Shown here piece after piece: positions 18,240-28,782 of a stretch of 64,000 bases of DNA; within the stretch, counting starts at the first letter, position 1, and each line of letters starts with the position of its first letter. This stretch comes from CAWKGC01 sp963849005 (lineage in GTDB: Bacteria > Pseudomonadota > Gammaproteobacteria > Burkholderiales > Usitatibacteraceae). Below the pieces are notes generated by a model. It was not told the origin of the DNA, ran no database searches, and worked only from the letters and a program-made list of their open reading frames with translations. Location: the NCBI GenBank assembly GCA_963849005.1, contig CAWKGC010000022.1, positions 310,001 through 374,000 of the forward strand, given 5' to 3'. Position numbers and translations under genes: made by a program.

Positions 18240-18924
18240 ATGAACTTCTGCAACTCTATAGACAGTATGAATTCTCGTTTCTGGCGCGCGCGTGACATCG
18301 CGTTGAAGGCGCAGAGGAACGAAGTCAGCGACGACGATGCTGTGGCGCAGATACAAGAGGTACTGAAGGGTGTCCCTGCAGAGGTTTCGATTCAAGGTGT
18401 GCAACTGCAACACGTCTTACATAGTCGCAGTCTATCTGCCGTTCTCATCTGCTGTTTCCTGATTGAATCATATGCGAACTCTTACGGCCACCACCTTCTC
18501 AGTCAGACGAACATTTCGGAGGAGCAAAGACAAAAGCTCGCTTCTGCTTTTGCTCCAGGTGAGAAGGTAAAGGACTCAAGAAAAGTGGGCCATTTTGGGC
18601 TCCATCGATGGCCGATGTTTCGATCGAGGAAGGTTCCCGTTTCAAGATTTAGTAGTCCTATTTCATTTTAGAGACGATGTTGTCCATGACAAACCAGTCA
18701 CCTGGGGCGTTAGTCGCGAAGGCCGTTACGGTGGGCGGTTAGCTGATCCAGTACTTGGTCTTTTGAACCTGGACGACGCCTTATTCGCAGCTGATGTTTA
18801 CTGGAGTCTCCGGCAACCAACTCCATCGTTTGACGCGCAGCGCTGCGGAGTTCCACCAGCATTACAATTTGCAGCCATGGTTTGGATGATCAACATCGTG
18901 AGAGCTTGCGCGCACTCGCCATGA
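18240..18924 (+). CDS. Second HEPN-like protein (one frameshift)
   Basis: Low-GC reading frame in two pieces joined by one indel near 18590. Starts are possible at 18240 (MNFCNSIDSM) or 18267 (MNSRFWRAR). The first piece has SLSAVLICCFLIESYANSYG, and the second reads GRFPFQDLVVLFHFRDDVVH. The latter ends in FRDDVVHDK, again an R-x4-H motif as in HEPN nucleases, followed by a hydrophobic C-terminal region (PPALQFAAMVWMINIV). Length is about 228 residues. It is not similar enough to the preceding 230-residue protein to call a duplicate by eye. It precedes hsdR by 85 bases on the same strand. Confidence 0.5.
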
Positions 18925-19009
18925 AATATGTCGCTTCGGGGAGTACAGCGCAATTGAAGGCGACAGTGCGCTATACCGATTGACTACCATTGGCGGGACA
19001 GGAACCTGA

Positions 19010-21553
19010 ATGCCCGATAAGGAAGCCACAGCCCGCATCAAGATCAACAAGCTGCTCGAAGCGGCTGGCTGGCGTTTCTTCCCGGATGGCACCGCGCCCG
19101 CGAACATCCGTCTCGAACCCAGCGTCACGATCAAGTCAACCGACCTGGACGCGCTCGGCGACAACTTCGAGAAGACCACAAAGGGGTTCGTCGACTTCCT
19201 GCTTGCTCGACGCCAAGGGCTTCCCGCTCCTCGTCCTCGAAGCCAAAGCCGAGGACAAGAATCCGCTCGTCGGCAAGGAGCAGGCCCGCAAGTACGCCAA
19301 GTCCCAGAACTGCCGCTTCGTCATCCTCTCCAACGGCAACCTGCACTACTTCTGGGACCTCGAACGCGGCAACCCCTACGTCATCACCTCGTTTCCGACA
19401 CCGGACTCGGTCACCGGCTACCAGAAGGTCACGCCCAATCCGCAGCGCCTGATCGAAGAGCAGGTCGGCGAGGACTACATCGTTCTCACCCAGCGCCCGA
19501 ACTACCAATCGGAGGCCGGCGTGGCAGAACGAAGCGGAGCGCCCCGGATACATCCAGACCAACAAGCTGCGCTTTCTCCGGCCCTATCAGCTCAAGGCCA
19601 TCCACAGCCTTCAGGCCGCAGTCGGCGAAGGCAAGGACCGCTTCCTGTTCGAGATGGCCACCGGCACCGGCAAGACCCTGACCGCCGCCGCCGTCATCAA
19701 GCTCTTTCTCCGTTCCGGCAACGTGCGGCGCGTCCTGTTCCTGGTGGATCGCCTGGAGCTGGAGGACCAGGCCAAGAAGGCCTTCGCAGCGGTGCTGTCC
19801 GCCGACTTTCAGACGGTGATCTACAAGGAGAACCGGGACGACTGGCGACGCGCGGAGATCGTCGTCACCACCGTGCAATCCCTGCTCTTCAACAACAAGT
19901 ACCAGAAGCTCTTCTCGCCGACCGACTTCGATCTCGTCATCTCCGACGAAGCGCACCGCTCCATCGGTGGCAACGCCCGCGCCGTGTTCGACTACTTCAT
20001 CGGCTACAAGCTGGGCCTCACCGCCACGCCGCGCGATTACCTCCGCCGGTTCGACAGCTCGAAGCCGGGCACCCGCGACCCGCGCGAGGCCGAGCGCCGC
20101 CTGCTGCTCGACACCTACCGCACCTTCGGCTGCGAGAACAGCCAGCCGACCTTCCGCTACTCCCTGCTCGATGGCGTGAAGGAGGGCTTCCTGATCAATC
20201 CGACGGTGGTGGACGCCCGCACCGAAATCACCACCACGCTGCTTTCCGAGGAAGGCTTCGTCGTCTCGTTCACGGATGACGCCGGCGAGGATCAGCAGCA
20301 GGCCTTCAAGCAACGCGAGTTCGAGAAGCGTTTCTTCGCGGACGCCACCAACCAGCTCCTGTGCAAGACGTTTCTGGAGAACGCCCTGCGCGATCCGGTC
20401 AGCGGCGAAATCGGCAAGTCGATCATCTTTGCCGTCAGCCAGAACCACGCCGCCAAGCTGGCGCAGATTCTCAATCAGATGGCCGACCGCATGTTCCCCG
20501 GCAAGTACCAGTCCGACTTCGCCGTGCAGGTGACCTCCCAGATACCCGACGCCCAGCAGTTCACCATCAACTTCAGCAACAACAACCTGCTCGGGTCGGG
20601 CAACTTCATCCCGGCCTACAAGACCAGCAAGGCGCGTATCTGCGTGACGGTCGGCATGATGACCACCGGCTACGACTGCACCGACATCCTCAACCTCGGC
20701 CTCTTCCGCCCGATCTTTTCGCCGACCGACTTCATCCAGATCAAGGGACGCGGCACCCGCAAGCACGACTTCCGCGAGCTGCTGTTCGACGACAGCCTCA
20801 AGGAAGGCGTGCAGCACCCATCAAAAACGGCCTTCAAGCTCTTCGACTTCTTCGCCAACTGCGAATACTTCGAGGAAGAGTTCAACTACGACGAAGTGCT
20901 GAAGCTCCCGCCGCCCAAAGGCAAGGGCAGCGACGAAGGGGGAGGCCAAGGCCCGGTGGTCGTGGGCGGCACGTATGAGCACCTCGGCGCCGACATCCTC
21001 GCGATCGGTCAAGGAAGAGACCATCGGCTTCGAGGGCATGAAGATCGACCGCATGTTCTTCGAGAAGTTCGAAGACGTCATCCGCGCCAATGACACCGTC
21101 GCCTCCGCCGTCGAAGCCGGGCAGTGGGACCGCGTGATCGACTACGTGAACCGCGAAGTCTTCGACAAGCCCGAGGAGTACTACACCCTCGACAAGCTGC
21201 GCAAAGCCGCCGCCGTGGACCGTCGCCTGACCCTGCGCGAGATCCTGGAGAAGGTCTTCGGCCTCATCCCGCGCTTCAAGTCCAAGGATGAGCTGCTGGA
21301 GGAGGAGTTCTCCAAGTTCGTCGCCGACTACAAGCCCGAAGAGGCCGCGGCCATCCCGGCCATCAAGACCTACTTCAAGGCCTACGTCACCAGCGACCGG
21401 GTGCGCGACATCATCGAGAGCAAGCAGTTCACCGATCTGGCGACCAACCCGGTGTTCTCCACCCGTGATTTCAGGGCCGTGCCGGAGAAGTACCGCGTGC
21501 TCGTCCCTGAATACGTCAAGGACTACGTCTCCTTGAATCAATTTGCCGCCTAA
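19010..21553 (+). CDS. hsdR: Type I restriction enzyme R subunit HsdR (three frameshifts)
   Basis: DNA translocase and endonuclease subunit. The N-terminal PD-(D/E)xK nuclease shows DFLL followed by PLLVLEAKAEDKNPLVGK (E-x-K near residue 80). The helicase core has Walker A MATGTGKTLTAAAV near 220, DEAH box DLVISDEAHRSIGG near 310, LGLTATPRDYLRRF, and motif VI IQIKGRGTRKHDF near 585. The C-terminal region (KVFGLIPRFKSKDELLEEEF) is the coupling domain. Indels near 19200, 19525 and 21005 break the frame; restored length is about 847 residues. ATG at 19010 is preceded by GGAACC. hsdM follows 11 bases later behind AAAGGAG. Confidence 0.88.
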
Positions 21554-21564
21554 AGGAGACACTC

Positions 21565-22929
21565 ATGCTCGACACCGATACCAAACGCCGCATCGACACC
21601 GCCCGCGACATCCTCGTCGGCAAAGTCCCCGACCCCAAATCCCAGGTCGAGCAGATCACCATCGCCCTGATCTACAAGTTCATGGACGACATGGACGCCG
21701 AGTCCGAGGAACTCGGCGGCAAGCGCAAGTTCTTCACCGGCGACTACGCCCGCTACGGCTGGGCCAAGCTCATGGCGCCCTCGCTCGGCGGCCACGAGAT
21801 GCTCGGCCTCTACGGCGAAGGCATTTCCAAGATGCCCGAGAACCCCGGCATCCCCGCGCTCTTCCGCGACATCTTCAAGAACGCCTACCTGCCTTACCGC
21901 GACCCCGAGACGCTCAAGGCCTTCCTCAAGATCATCGACGAGTTCAGCTACGACCACAGCGAGCGCCTCGGCGACGCCTTCGAGTATCTGCTCAGCGTCC
22001 TCGGCTCGCAGGGCGATGCCGGCCAGTTCCGCACCCCGCGCCACATCATTGATTTCATGGTCGAGGTCGTCGCTCCGCAGAAGAACGAGACCATCCTCGA
22101 CCCCGCCTGCGGCACCGCCGGCTTCCTCATCTCCGCCTACAAGCACATCCTGCGCACCAACACCGACGCCAAGGGCCACAGCACGCTCACGCCCGACGAA
22201 AAGGGCCGCCTCGCCAAGAACTTCAAGGGCTACGACATCTCGCCCGACATGGTGCGCCTCTCCCTGGTGAACCTGTATCTCCACGGCTTCACCGATCCGC
22301 ACATCTACGAATACGACACCCTCACCTCCGAGGAGCGCTGGAACGAATTCGCCGACGTCATCCTCGCCAACCCGCCCTTCATGTCCCCGAAAGGCGGCAT
22401 CAAGCCCCACAAGCGCTTCTCCATCCAGGCCAAGCGCAGCGAAGTCCTCTTCGTGGACTACATGGCCGAGCACCTCACGCCCACCGGCCGCGCCGGCATC
22501 ATCGTCCCCGAGGGCATCATCTTCCAGAGCCAGACCGCCTACAAAGAGCTGCGGAAGATGCTCGTCGAAAACTCCCTCGTCGCCGTCGTCTCCCTCCCGG
22601 CGGGCTGTTTCAATCCCTACTCCGGGGTGAAGACCAGCATCCTCATCCTCGACAAATCCCTCGCCACGGCAGAGCGACACCATCGCCTTCTTCAAAGTGG
22701 AGAACGACGGCTTCGGCCTCGGCGCCCAGCGCCGCGCCATCGAGAAGAACGACCTCCCGCAAGTCCAAGCCGAACTCGCCGCCTACCTCCAAGCCCTCCG
22801 CTCCAAAGCGTCCACCGAGTCCATCCTCGCCCTCACGTCCACCGCCCAGATCGTGCCGAAAGAAAAGATCGCCGCGAATGGCGACTACAACCTCAGCGGC
22901 GAGCGGTATCGGGAGGGCGGCAGTCGCAA
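21565..22929 (+). CDS. hsdM: Type I restriction-modification methylase HsdM, apparently fused to HsdS
   Basis: N6-adenine methyltransferase. The N-terminal helical HsdM domain (VEQITIALIYKFMDDMDAES) is followed by motif X/I region FRTPRHIIDFMVEVV and ILDPACGTAGFLISAYKH near residue 180, and the catalytic NPPF motif (VILANPPFMSPKGG) near 270. An indel near 22680 moves the end of the domain (AFFKVENDGFGLGAQRRA..NLSGERYREGG) to another frame. No stop codon separates it from the specificity part in the corrected frame, so M and S are probably one polypeptide of about 850 residues, as in some type I systems. Confidence 0.88.
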
Positions 22930-24122
22930 TCATCAACTTTCCGCTGGTGACACTCGGCGAAGTCTGCACAGTCAATCGACGGAACAGCGTCAACTCGCGG
23001 ACTGAGACTCGATGAAACGGCGGACATTCGTGTCATCGCGATCTCAGACGACATTGCTGACGATCGGTCAATTCGACAGGACGAAGTCACGAACTGACTC
23101 GAAGCGACGAAGCCGCACTCGTATCTTCCAGTCAAGCGATGTCCTTCTCGCGAAGTCACACCTGCTTCGAACAACGGCAAAGCTGCGCATCGCACGAGGT
23201 CTGCTCGACGGAATCGTTCGGCATCAAGCGATTCGCAGGTGCCGACAGAGCATCGACCTTGCTACGCCGAGTTCTGTTTCCGACGTCGATGCATCGACGT
23301 CGTGAAGCAGCCGTTGCCCAGATGGCTGGCACAGTCGAGGCTCAGCGTGAACTTCGCGATACGTCGAGAACATCCAAATCCCCCTGCCGCCGCTGGAGGT
23401 GCAGAAGGAGATCGTGGCGGAGATCGAGGGCTACCAGAAAGTCATCAACGGCGCCCGCGCCGTCCTCGACAACTACCGCCCCCACATCCCCATCCACCCC
23501 GACTGGCCGATGGTGCGAGTTGAGCGAAGTCTGTTCGATTCAAGGACGGTACGCACTTCGAGCAAACGATCTACTCGAGGCAAACCGTGACGATTCATCG
23601 GCGTCAATGACTTTGCGAGACGAATGTCACGCTCCGATGGAATCGATCTCGACGAAGTGCATCTGGATGCGCCGACAGCGGATGACTACGCTCGCATGAA
23701 GCGGCGACATTCTGTTCGTTCGCTCCAACGGCAATCCTGAGCTTGTCGGACGTATGCCGTGATCGTCGCGAACGACGCGAACCGACGACGTTCTCCGGCT
23801 TCACCATCGCGGCTGATCGAGGATGCGCGTGGCATGCCGAGCTCTTCTATGCCGACTTCTTCGAATCTCGCGACTTCACGAGCATGATCAAGGCTGTCGG
23901 CCGAGGCGCGAACGATCAGAACATCTCTCGCAAGGCATTCTGAACGAGCTCAAAATTCCCCTCCCACCCCTCGCCACGCAGCAAGCCATCGTGGCGGAGA
24001 TCGAAGCCGAGCAAGCGCTGGTGGCCGCCAACCGCGAACTGATCACCCGCTTCGAGCAAAAGATCCAAGCCACCCTCGCCCGCATCTGGGGCGCAGGCGA
24101 GAAACCTTCACCAAAAGAGTGA
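22930..24122 (+). CDS. hsdS: Type I specificity module HsdS with two target-recognition domains (many frameshifts)
   Basis: Sequence-recognition part. It opens with FPLVTLGEVCTVNRR (start of TRD1). TRD1 continues in pieces such as VIAISDDIADDRSI and DVLLAK. The central conserved region IPLPPLEVQKEIVAEIEGYQ is near 23380-23440. TRD2 includes GRYALRANDLLEAN, GDILFVRSNGNPELVGRM and SRDFTSMIKAVGRGAN. The distal repeat IPLPPLATQQAIVAEIEAEQ is near 23960-24015. Both TRDs are AT-richer and carry at least eight frameshifts, whereas both conserved regions are clean. This could be decay, phase-type variation or sequencing error. The stop lies one base before the DUF4917 start. Confidence 0.8.
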
Positions 24123-24123
24123 C

Positions 24124-25258
24124 ATGGCCGTTCTGACTTTCACTGAAGCCATTGACACATCAGCCAAATATCCCAAGCGGCATCTACTGCTTGGCAACGG
24201 ATTCAGCATAGCGTGTCGGCCCAATATCTTTCGCTATGACAAATTGTTTGAGCAGGCCGACTTCTCTACTTTATCGAGTTCCGCGAAGGCGACCTTTGCG
24301 GCTCTTAAAAGCACAGACTTTGAACGCGTGATCAAGGCGCTACGCGACTTCGCCGCCCTGGCCCCGCTGTATGGCGCAACCACTGCACAGGTTAAAGCTA
24401 TGCTGGACGATGCGAATGCGCTGAAAGAGCTACTGGTCCAGACAATTGCCCAGAGTCATCCGGCGCTGCCGGGCGAAATCACGGATGGCGAGTACGCGGC
24501 CTGTCAGCGCTTCCTGGATAACTTTGATACGACCTACACGTTTAATTACGACTTGCTGCTCTACTGGACGCATATGCACCGAGAGAATCGTGATGACGTG
24601 CAGTCCGATGATGGGTTCCGAACTTCACAGGGCGATATCGAGTCGGGTATTCCGTCCGACTACGTCGTCTGGGAGTCGGGCCAGAGTCACGACCAGAATA
24701 TGTGGTTTCTTCACGGCGCCCTCCATGTTTTTGATTCAGGTACGGAAATTCAGAAGTACACATGGAATCGAACGGGCGTTCGTCTCATTGAACAGATCCG
24801 TGAGGCATTAGGCAGAGACTTCTTTCCGCTGTTTGTCGCAGAAGGCGCTAGCGCCGACAAGCTCGAGCGAATTCGGCATAGCGATTACCTTGCGAAAGCG
24901 TACAGAAGCTTTCAGGAAATTCAGACACTGCCTTTTCGTCTATGGGCATTCGTTGGCGGCAAATGACGAGCACTACTTGCGCCGGATAGAGAAAGGGAAA
25001 CTGGCTCACATTTTCGTCGGTTTGTACGGCGACCCGGAGTTCACGCAACCAGAATATTGTCACACGAGCGAAGGCGATGAGCTTGGCGCGTAGAGGGAAG
25101 CGTGAACTCAAAGTTGATTTCTACGATAGCGCGTCCGCTACGGGTGGGGCGCATCGATGGAAGAAGCCGCCGAACCCGCCAATTACCTGCCGCGCTCCTT
25201 CAAGACACCGAAGGAGCAGGAATACATCGAGTTCCTGGGAGCCATTTCCAAATTATAA
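24124..25258 (+). CDS. SIR2-like DUF4917 protein (frameshifts near the 3' end)
   Basis: Protein of about 378 residues starting one base after the hsdS stop. Motifs fit a SIR2-like NAD-binding fold: KRHLLLGNGFSIAC near residue 20 (GNGxS replaces GAGxS), TTYTFNYDLLLYWTHMH near 140 (the T-x-NYD motif), and MWFLHGALHVFD near 197 with a candidate catalytic His. The C-terminal stretch LFVYGHSLAANDEHYLRRI and IFVGLYGDP follows an indel near 24945. Further indels near 25040 and 25145 lead to a tail ending at TAA 25258. SIR2-like proteins in defence systems deplete NAD+ on phage infection; that role here is inferred from the fold motif and from tight linkage to the R-M genes. Confidence 0.72.
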
Positions 25259-25289
25259 ATGGACCCAGAATCCCCGGGCAGGTCAGAAC

Positions 25290-25318
25290 TTACATACGCC
25301 CCGTTCCGAGCCTAGAGT
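25290..25318 (+). promoter_or_regulatory. Promoter of alkB, duplicate of the promoter at 31939
   Basis: TTACAT (25290-25295), 17-base spacer, TAGAGT (25313-25318), then 7 bases to the ATG at 25326, which predicts a leaderless transcript. The same arrangement and about 80% of the surrounding ~75 bases, including the coding start MKRT.G.VFAWL, recur at 31939-32014. Confidence 0.55.
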
Positions 25319-25439
25319 CAGGCCCATGAAACGAACGCTCGGCATGGTCTTCGCATGGTTGGTGTCGTACGTTTCCCGCCTCGTAGGCATTCCACAAGCT
25401 GACTTATCCGGCATCGGGGCTTTTCGCATTGGAGGGGCC

Positions 25440-26645
25440 ATGCCCACCGTTTACGTTGCTCACGATACGCAAGGCCGACGGATCGAATACCGTGATCGCA
25501 AGCGCCTGGCCTGGGGGCTTTCGGTGCTTTATCCGCTCGTGCCGTTCACGGGCATCGGCCTGCACGCCGCGACCGGGCAGCCGGGCTGGCTGGCATTGCC
25601 CCTGGCCATTGCCTACGTCGGCGGGCCCTTGCTCGACTGGGCGCTGGGCGAAGACGAGAGCAACCCGCCCGAGGCGGTGGTGCCGCGCTGGAGGCCGACC
25701 GCTATTACCGCTGGCTGACCTTTGCCACGGTGCCGCTGCACTTCGTGACGCTGATCGGCTGCGCGATCTGGGCCGCCACGCAGCCCATGCCCTGGTGGGC
25801 AATTGCTGTCCTCGCGCTGGTCGCCGGAATGACGTCCGGCCTCGGCATCAACACGGGTCACGAGCTTGGCCACAAGCACACCGCACTGGAACGCTGGCTG
25901 GCCAAGCTCGTCCTGGCGGTCCCGGCCTACGGGCACTTTCGCGTCGAGCACAACCGCGGCCACCATTACACGGTGGCCACGCCGGAGGACTGCGCCAGCT
26001 CGCGCATGGGCGAAAGCATCTACCGCTTTGCACGGCGGGAAATCTTCGGCGGCATGCGCCGCGCGTGGACCCTGGAGCGGCAGCGCCTTGCCCGCGCCGG
26101 AAAAGGGGCGTGGAGCCCGCAAAACGAAATCCTGCAGTCATACGCCGTCACGGCATTGCTGCAGGGCACCTTGCTGGCCTGCTGGGCTGGGTGATGGTGC
26201 CCTTCCTGCTGATCCACAACGTGCTGGCGTGGTGGCAGCTTACAGCGCCAACTACGTGGAGCACTACGGCCTGTTGCGCGCCAAGCGTGCCGATGGCACC
26301 TACGAGCCGCCGCAGCCGCACCATTCGTGGAATGCCAATCACGTCTACACCAACCTGTTGCTGTTCCAGCTGGAGCGCCATTCCGATCACCACGCCAACG
26401 CCTCCCGGCGTTACCAGGCGCTCCGCCATTTCGACGACGTGCCGCAGCTTCCCAGCGGCTACAACGGCATGTACCCCCTGGCCTACGTGCCGCCGCTGTG
26501 GTTCAAGGTCATGGACCCGCGACTGTTGGCCCTCAAGCACGTAGCCGGCGACCTGGCGCGCGTCAACATCGACCCGGAGCGCCGGGCGCAGATTCATGAG
26601 CGCTATGGCTCGCCTCGGAGGTTGCATGACTCGGCTTGCCGCTAG
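25440..26645 (+). CDS. alkB: Alkane 1-monooxygenase AlkB (frameshifted)
   Basis: Integral-membrane di-iron hydroxylase of the fatty-acid-desaturase superfamily that oxidises n-alkanes at the terminal carbon. The histidine boxes are visible: NTGHELGHKHT near residue 140, VEHNRGHHYTVATPEDCASS near 167, NYVEHYGL near 272 and LERHSDHHANASRRYQ near 312. Indels near 25695 and between 26175 and 26240 break the frame; restored length is about 400 residues. ATG at 25440 follows GGAGGGG. The same frame extends to ATG 25326 (MKRTLGMVFAWLVSY), which lies under a promoter and would add 38 residues. No rubredoxin gene is adjacent. Confidence 0.87.
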
Positions 26646-26726
26646 ACGCAGCTACGTGGCAGTGCTAGCGTCTTGCTGCACCGCATACCGACGCGGGCAC
26701 AAGAAGCAAGAACGGGAGAGGCCCCC

Positions 26727-28284
26727 ATGCCGAACGATCGGTGGCTATGCGGTTACGCGACGGTCCTTCTCTTGCTTGCTTTGGCAGGCGGCTGCGCAAC
26801 TCCCAACCGCGATGCCTATGTGCCGGCGGTCGCCTCCCCGCCCAAGGAACCGCTGAACCGCGAAGCTCGCGTCGCTCGCGCGAAGGCGCTGGAGTTCCCC
26901 ACCGAATACGTCGCACCACCGGGTGATCCGATGAGCCATCACGCGGCTGCATTGGCGCGAGTGGTGTGCGCGGGGGTCTTCGTTACCGGCCTCGACGCCG
27001 ACTTCGTTGTGGCAAATGCCGGCTTCCTCCCGCCTTTTGACGTCCGCAAGGATCTCGGCAAGCCAATTGTCAACGCCGCCAGGAAGACGGTCGACGTGGC
27101 CACGTCGAATGGCGTAGTACGCAGCGCTCAGTTTATTGGCACCCGGCAGGGGTGCGTTGTGGCTGCCGAATCTCGCGTGCCCTTGCACTTCGCGCCGAAG
27201 GAACCCACAACTTCGCTGACCGCTACGGCGAGCAGTCCATGGCCCGCAGGCGAGGTCCTGCCGCAGGAGTCTCTGCCGGCACAGATTGACGCGGCGAAGC
27301 TAAAGCAGGCGGTGGACAATGCCTTCGAACCGGCTGGCGCGATGACGTCGGCCTACGTCGTCACTTGGCGCGGGAAGATCATCGCCGAGCGCTATGCACC
27401 CGGAATCGCACCGCAGACGCCACTGGAAAGCACGGCGATGGGCAAGACCCTGCTCGCGATCCTGATGGGAACACTTGTTGCGGATGGCACGTACGACCTT
27501 TGGCAACCGGCGCCGATTGCGGAGTGGCGACAGCCTGAGGACCCTCGGCGGGACATTCGGATTGCCGATCTCCTGCGCTTGTCGGGTGGATTGCGCTTTC
27601 ACGGCAGGTTGGATGCGGAATCGTATCCGGCCGGGGAGCTACCTCGACGAGTCCTATATCTACACCGCCGACGTCGACGTCGCCAAGTATGTCGTGACGC
27701 GTCCACCACAGTGGCCTGCCGGCACCGTCGGTCGCTACCACGACTCAGACGCCGTCGTCATCACCTACTTGATCCGTCGCGCCGCCGAGGCGCGAGGCCA
27801 GGACTTCTACTCTTACGCACAACGCGCACTCTTCGACAAGGTCGGGATACGGACGCTGACGCTTGCGCCCGACACCTTCGGCACGCCGCTCGCCAGCGTC
27901 TACACACTGGGATCTGCTCGCGACTGGGCCAGGCTCGGGAACCTTTTGCTGCAGGATGGCCGCTGGAATGGCGAGGCGCTGGTGCCGGCGTCTTACGTGC
28001 GTTTCATGCGCACTGCAGCGCCCGCCTGGGCGGCGGATGGAAGACCGCGGTACGGTGGATTTGTCTGGTTGAATCGCACGAACGACTGGCCTGGTCCGGA
28101 GGACTCCTATGCGCTGTTCGGCGCCGGCGGGCAAGCAACGTGGATCTTCCCGACGCACGATCTCGTCGTTGTTCGCATGGGTTTTGTGAAAGGTGGAGAC
28201 GAGTCGCCCGAGCCGCTGAAGTTGATCCTGGAAGCTGTGCCGCAGTCGCGGCCGGTCGAGGCGCCCTATCCGGCGAAACCATAG
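26727..28284 (+). CDS. Beta-lactamase-fold serine hydrolase lipoprotein, possibly inactive (one frameshift)
   Basis: Lipoprotein signal with lipobox LALAGGC (Cys near residue 21), then a region of about 180 residues and a class-C beta-lactamase/6-aminohexanoate-hydrolase-type domain. An indel near 27635 splits it; restored length is about 518 residues. The expected SxxK nucleophile aligns with LESTAMGKTLLAIL. The position three residues before Lys is Ala (GCG), where relatives have Ser (TCG would restore it). The usual YxN motif reads GRYHDSDAVVITYL. Later elements (LFGAGGQATWIFP) are conserved. It may be a pseudoenzyme, or one base may be misread. ATG is preceded by GGGAGAGG. Confidence 0.72.
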
Positions 28285-28285
28285 A

Positions 28286-28573
28286 GGATCTACCGGCACG
28301 AACTTCCCGGCTGCTTTCGGAAACGGACAACAGCGGCTATTTTCCCAGCTGACGGCGTTCGGCGTCGTGTTCATGCCGCTCAATATCCTGGCCGGCATCG
28401 GCGGGATGTCCGAGTTCTCGATGATGACGCAGGGCACCCCCTGGCCGATCGCCTATGGTGCGTTCATCGGCGGAATGGGCCTGCTCGGCTGGGCGACCTA
28501 TGTTGCGCTGAGGCATGTCGAGAAGCGCAAGGTGCGACAAAGCCCCGGCGCGGGACGGACCGGCAGGAAGTAG
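28286..28573 (+). pseudogene. 3' remnant of a CorA-family Mg2+ transporter gene
   Basis: An open frame without its own 5' part begins right after the serine hydrolase stop. It encodes QLTAFGVVFMPLNILAGIGG, then MSEFSMMTQGTPW, then a second membrane helix (IAYGAFIGGMGLLGWATYVA) and a basic tail. This is the two-helix C-terminus of CorA-like channels of the GGMSEFS subgroup. The large cytoplasmic N-terminal domain is absent, so this is a truncated relic. An ATG at 28367 could still express a 68-residue hydrophobic peptide. Confidence 0.6.
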
Positions 28574-28782
28574 GTCGAAGGCGGCTGCCAAAAAAAAACA
28601 GGTGACCTGGAGGGGCGCACCTGGGAAGGTCTCGACTGAAAGCGTCTCGACTAGGGGAGAGACAAGCAACAACAACCAAACCTTACCGGGGAATGATGAC
28701 AGCTCGGCCCGGCCGCCTACGCCCGTCACGGAATTGTCACAGAGCGCCTGTAACGTCAGCGTCACAAATCTGGGAGGCTGAC

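Noticed and set aside
17285..25325. Prophage or integrative element as carrier of the defence island
   Set aside because: No integrase, tRNA, att-like direct repeat or phage structural gene was seen at either edge.
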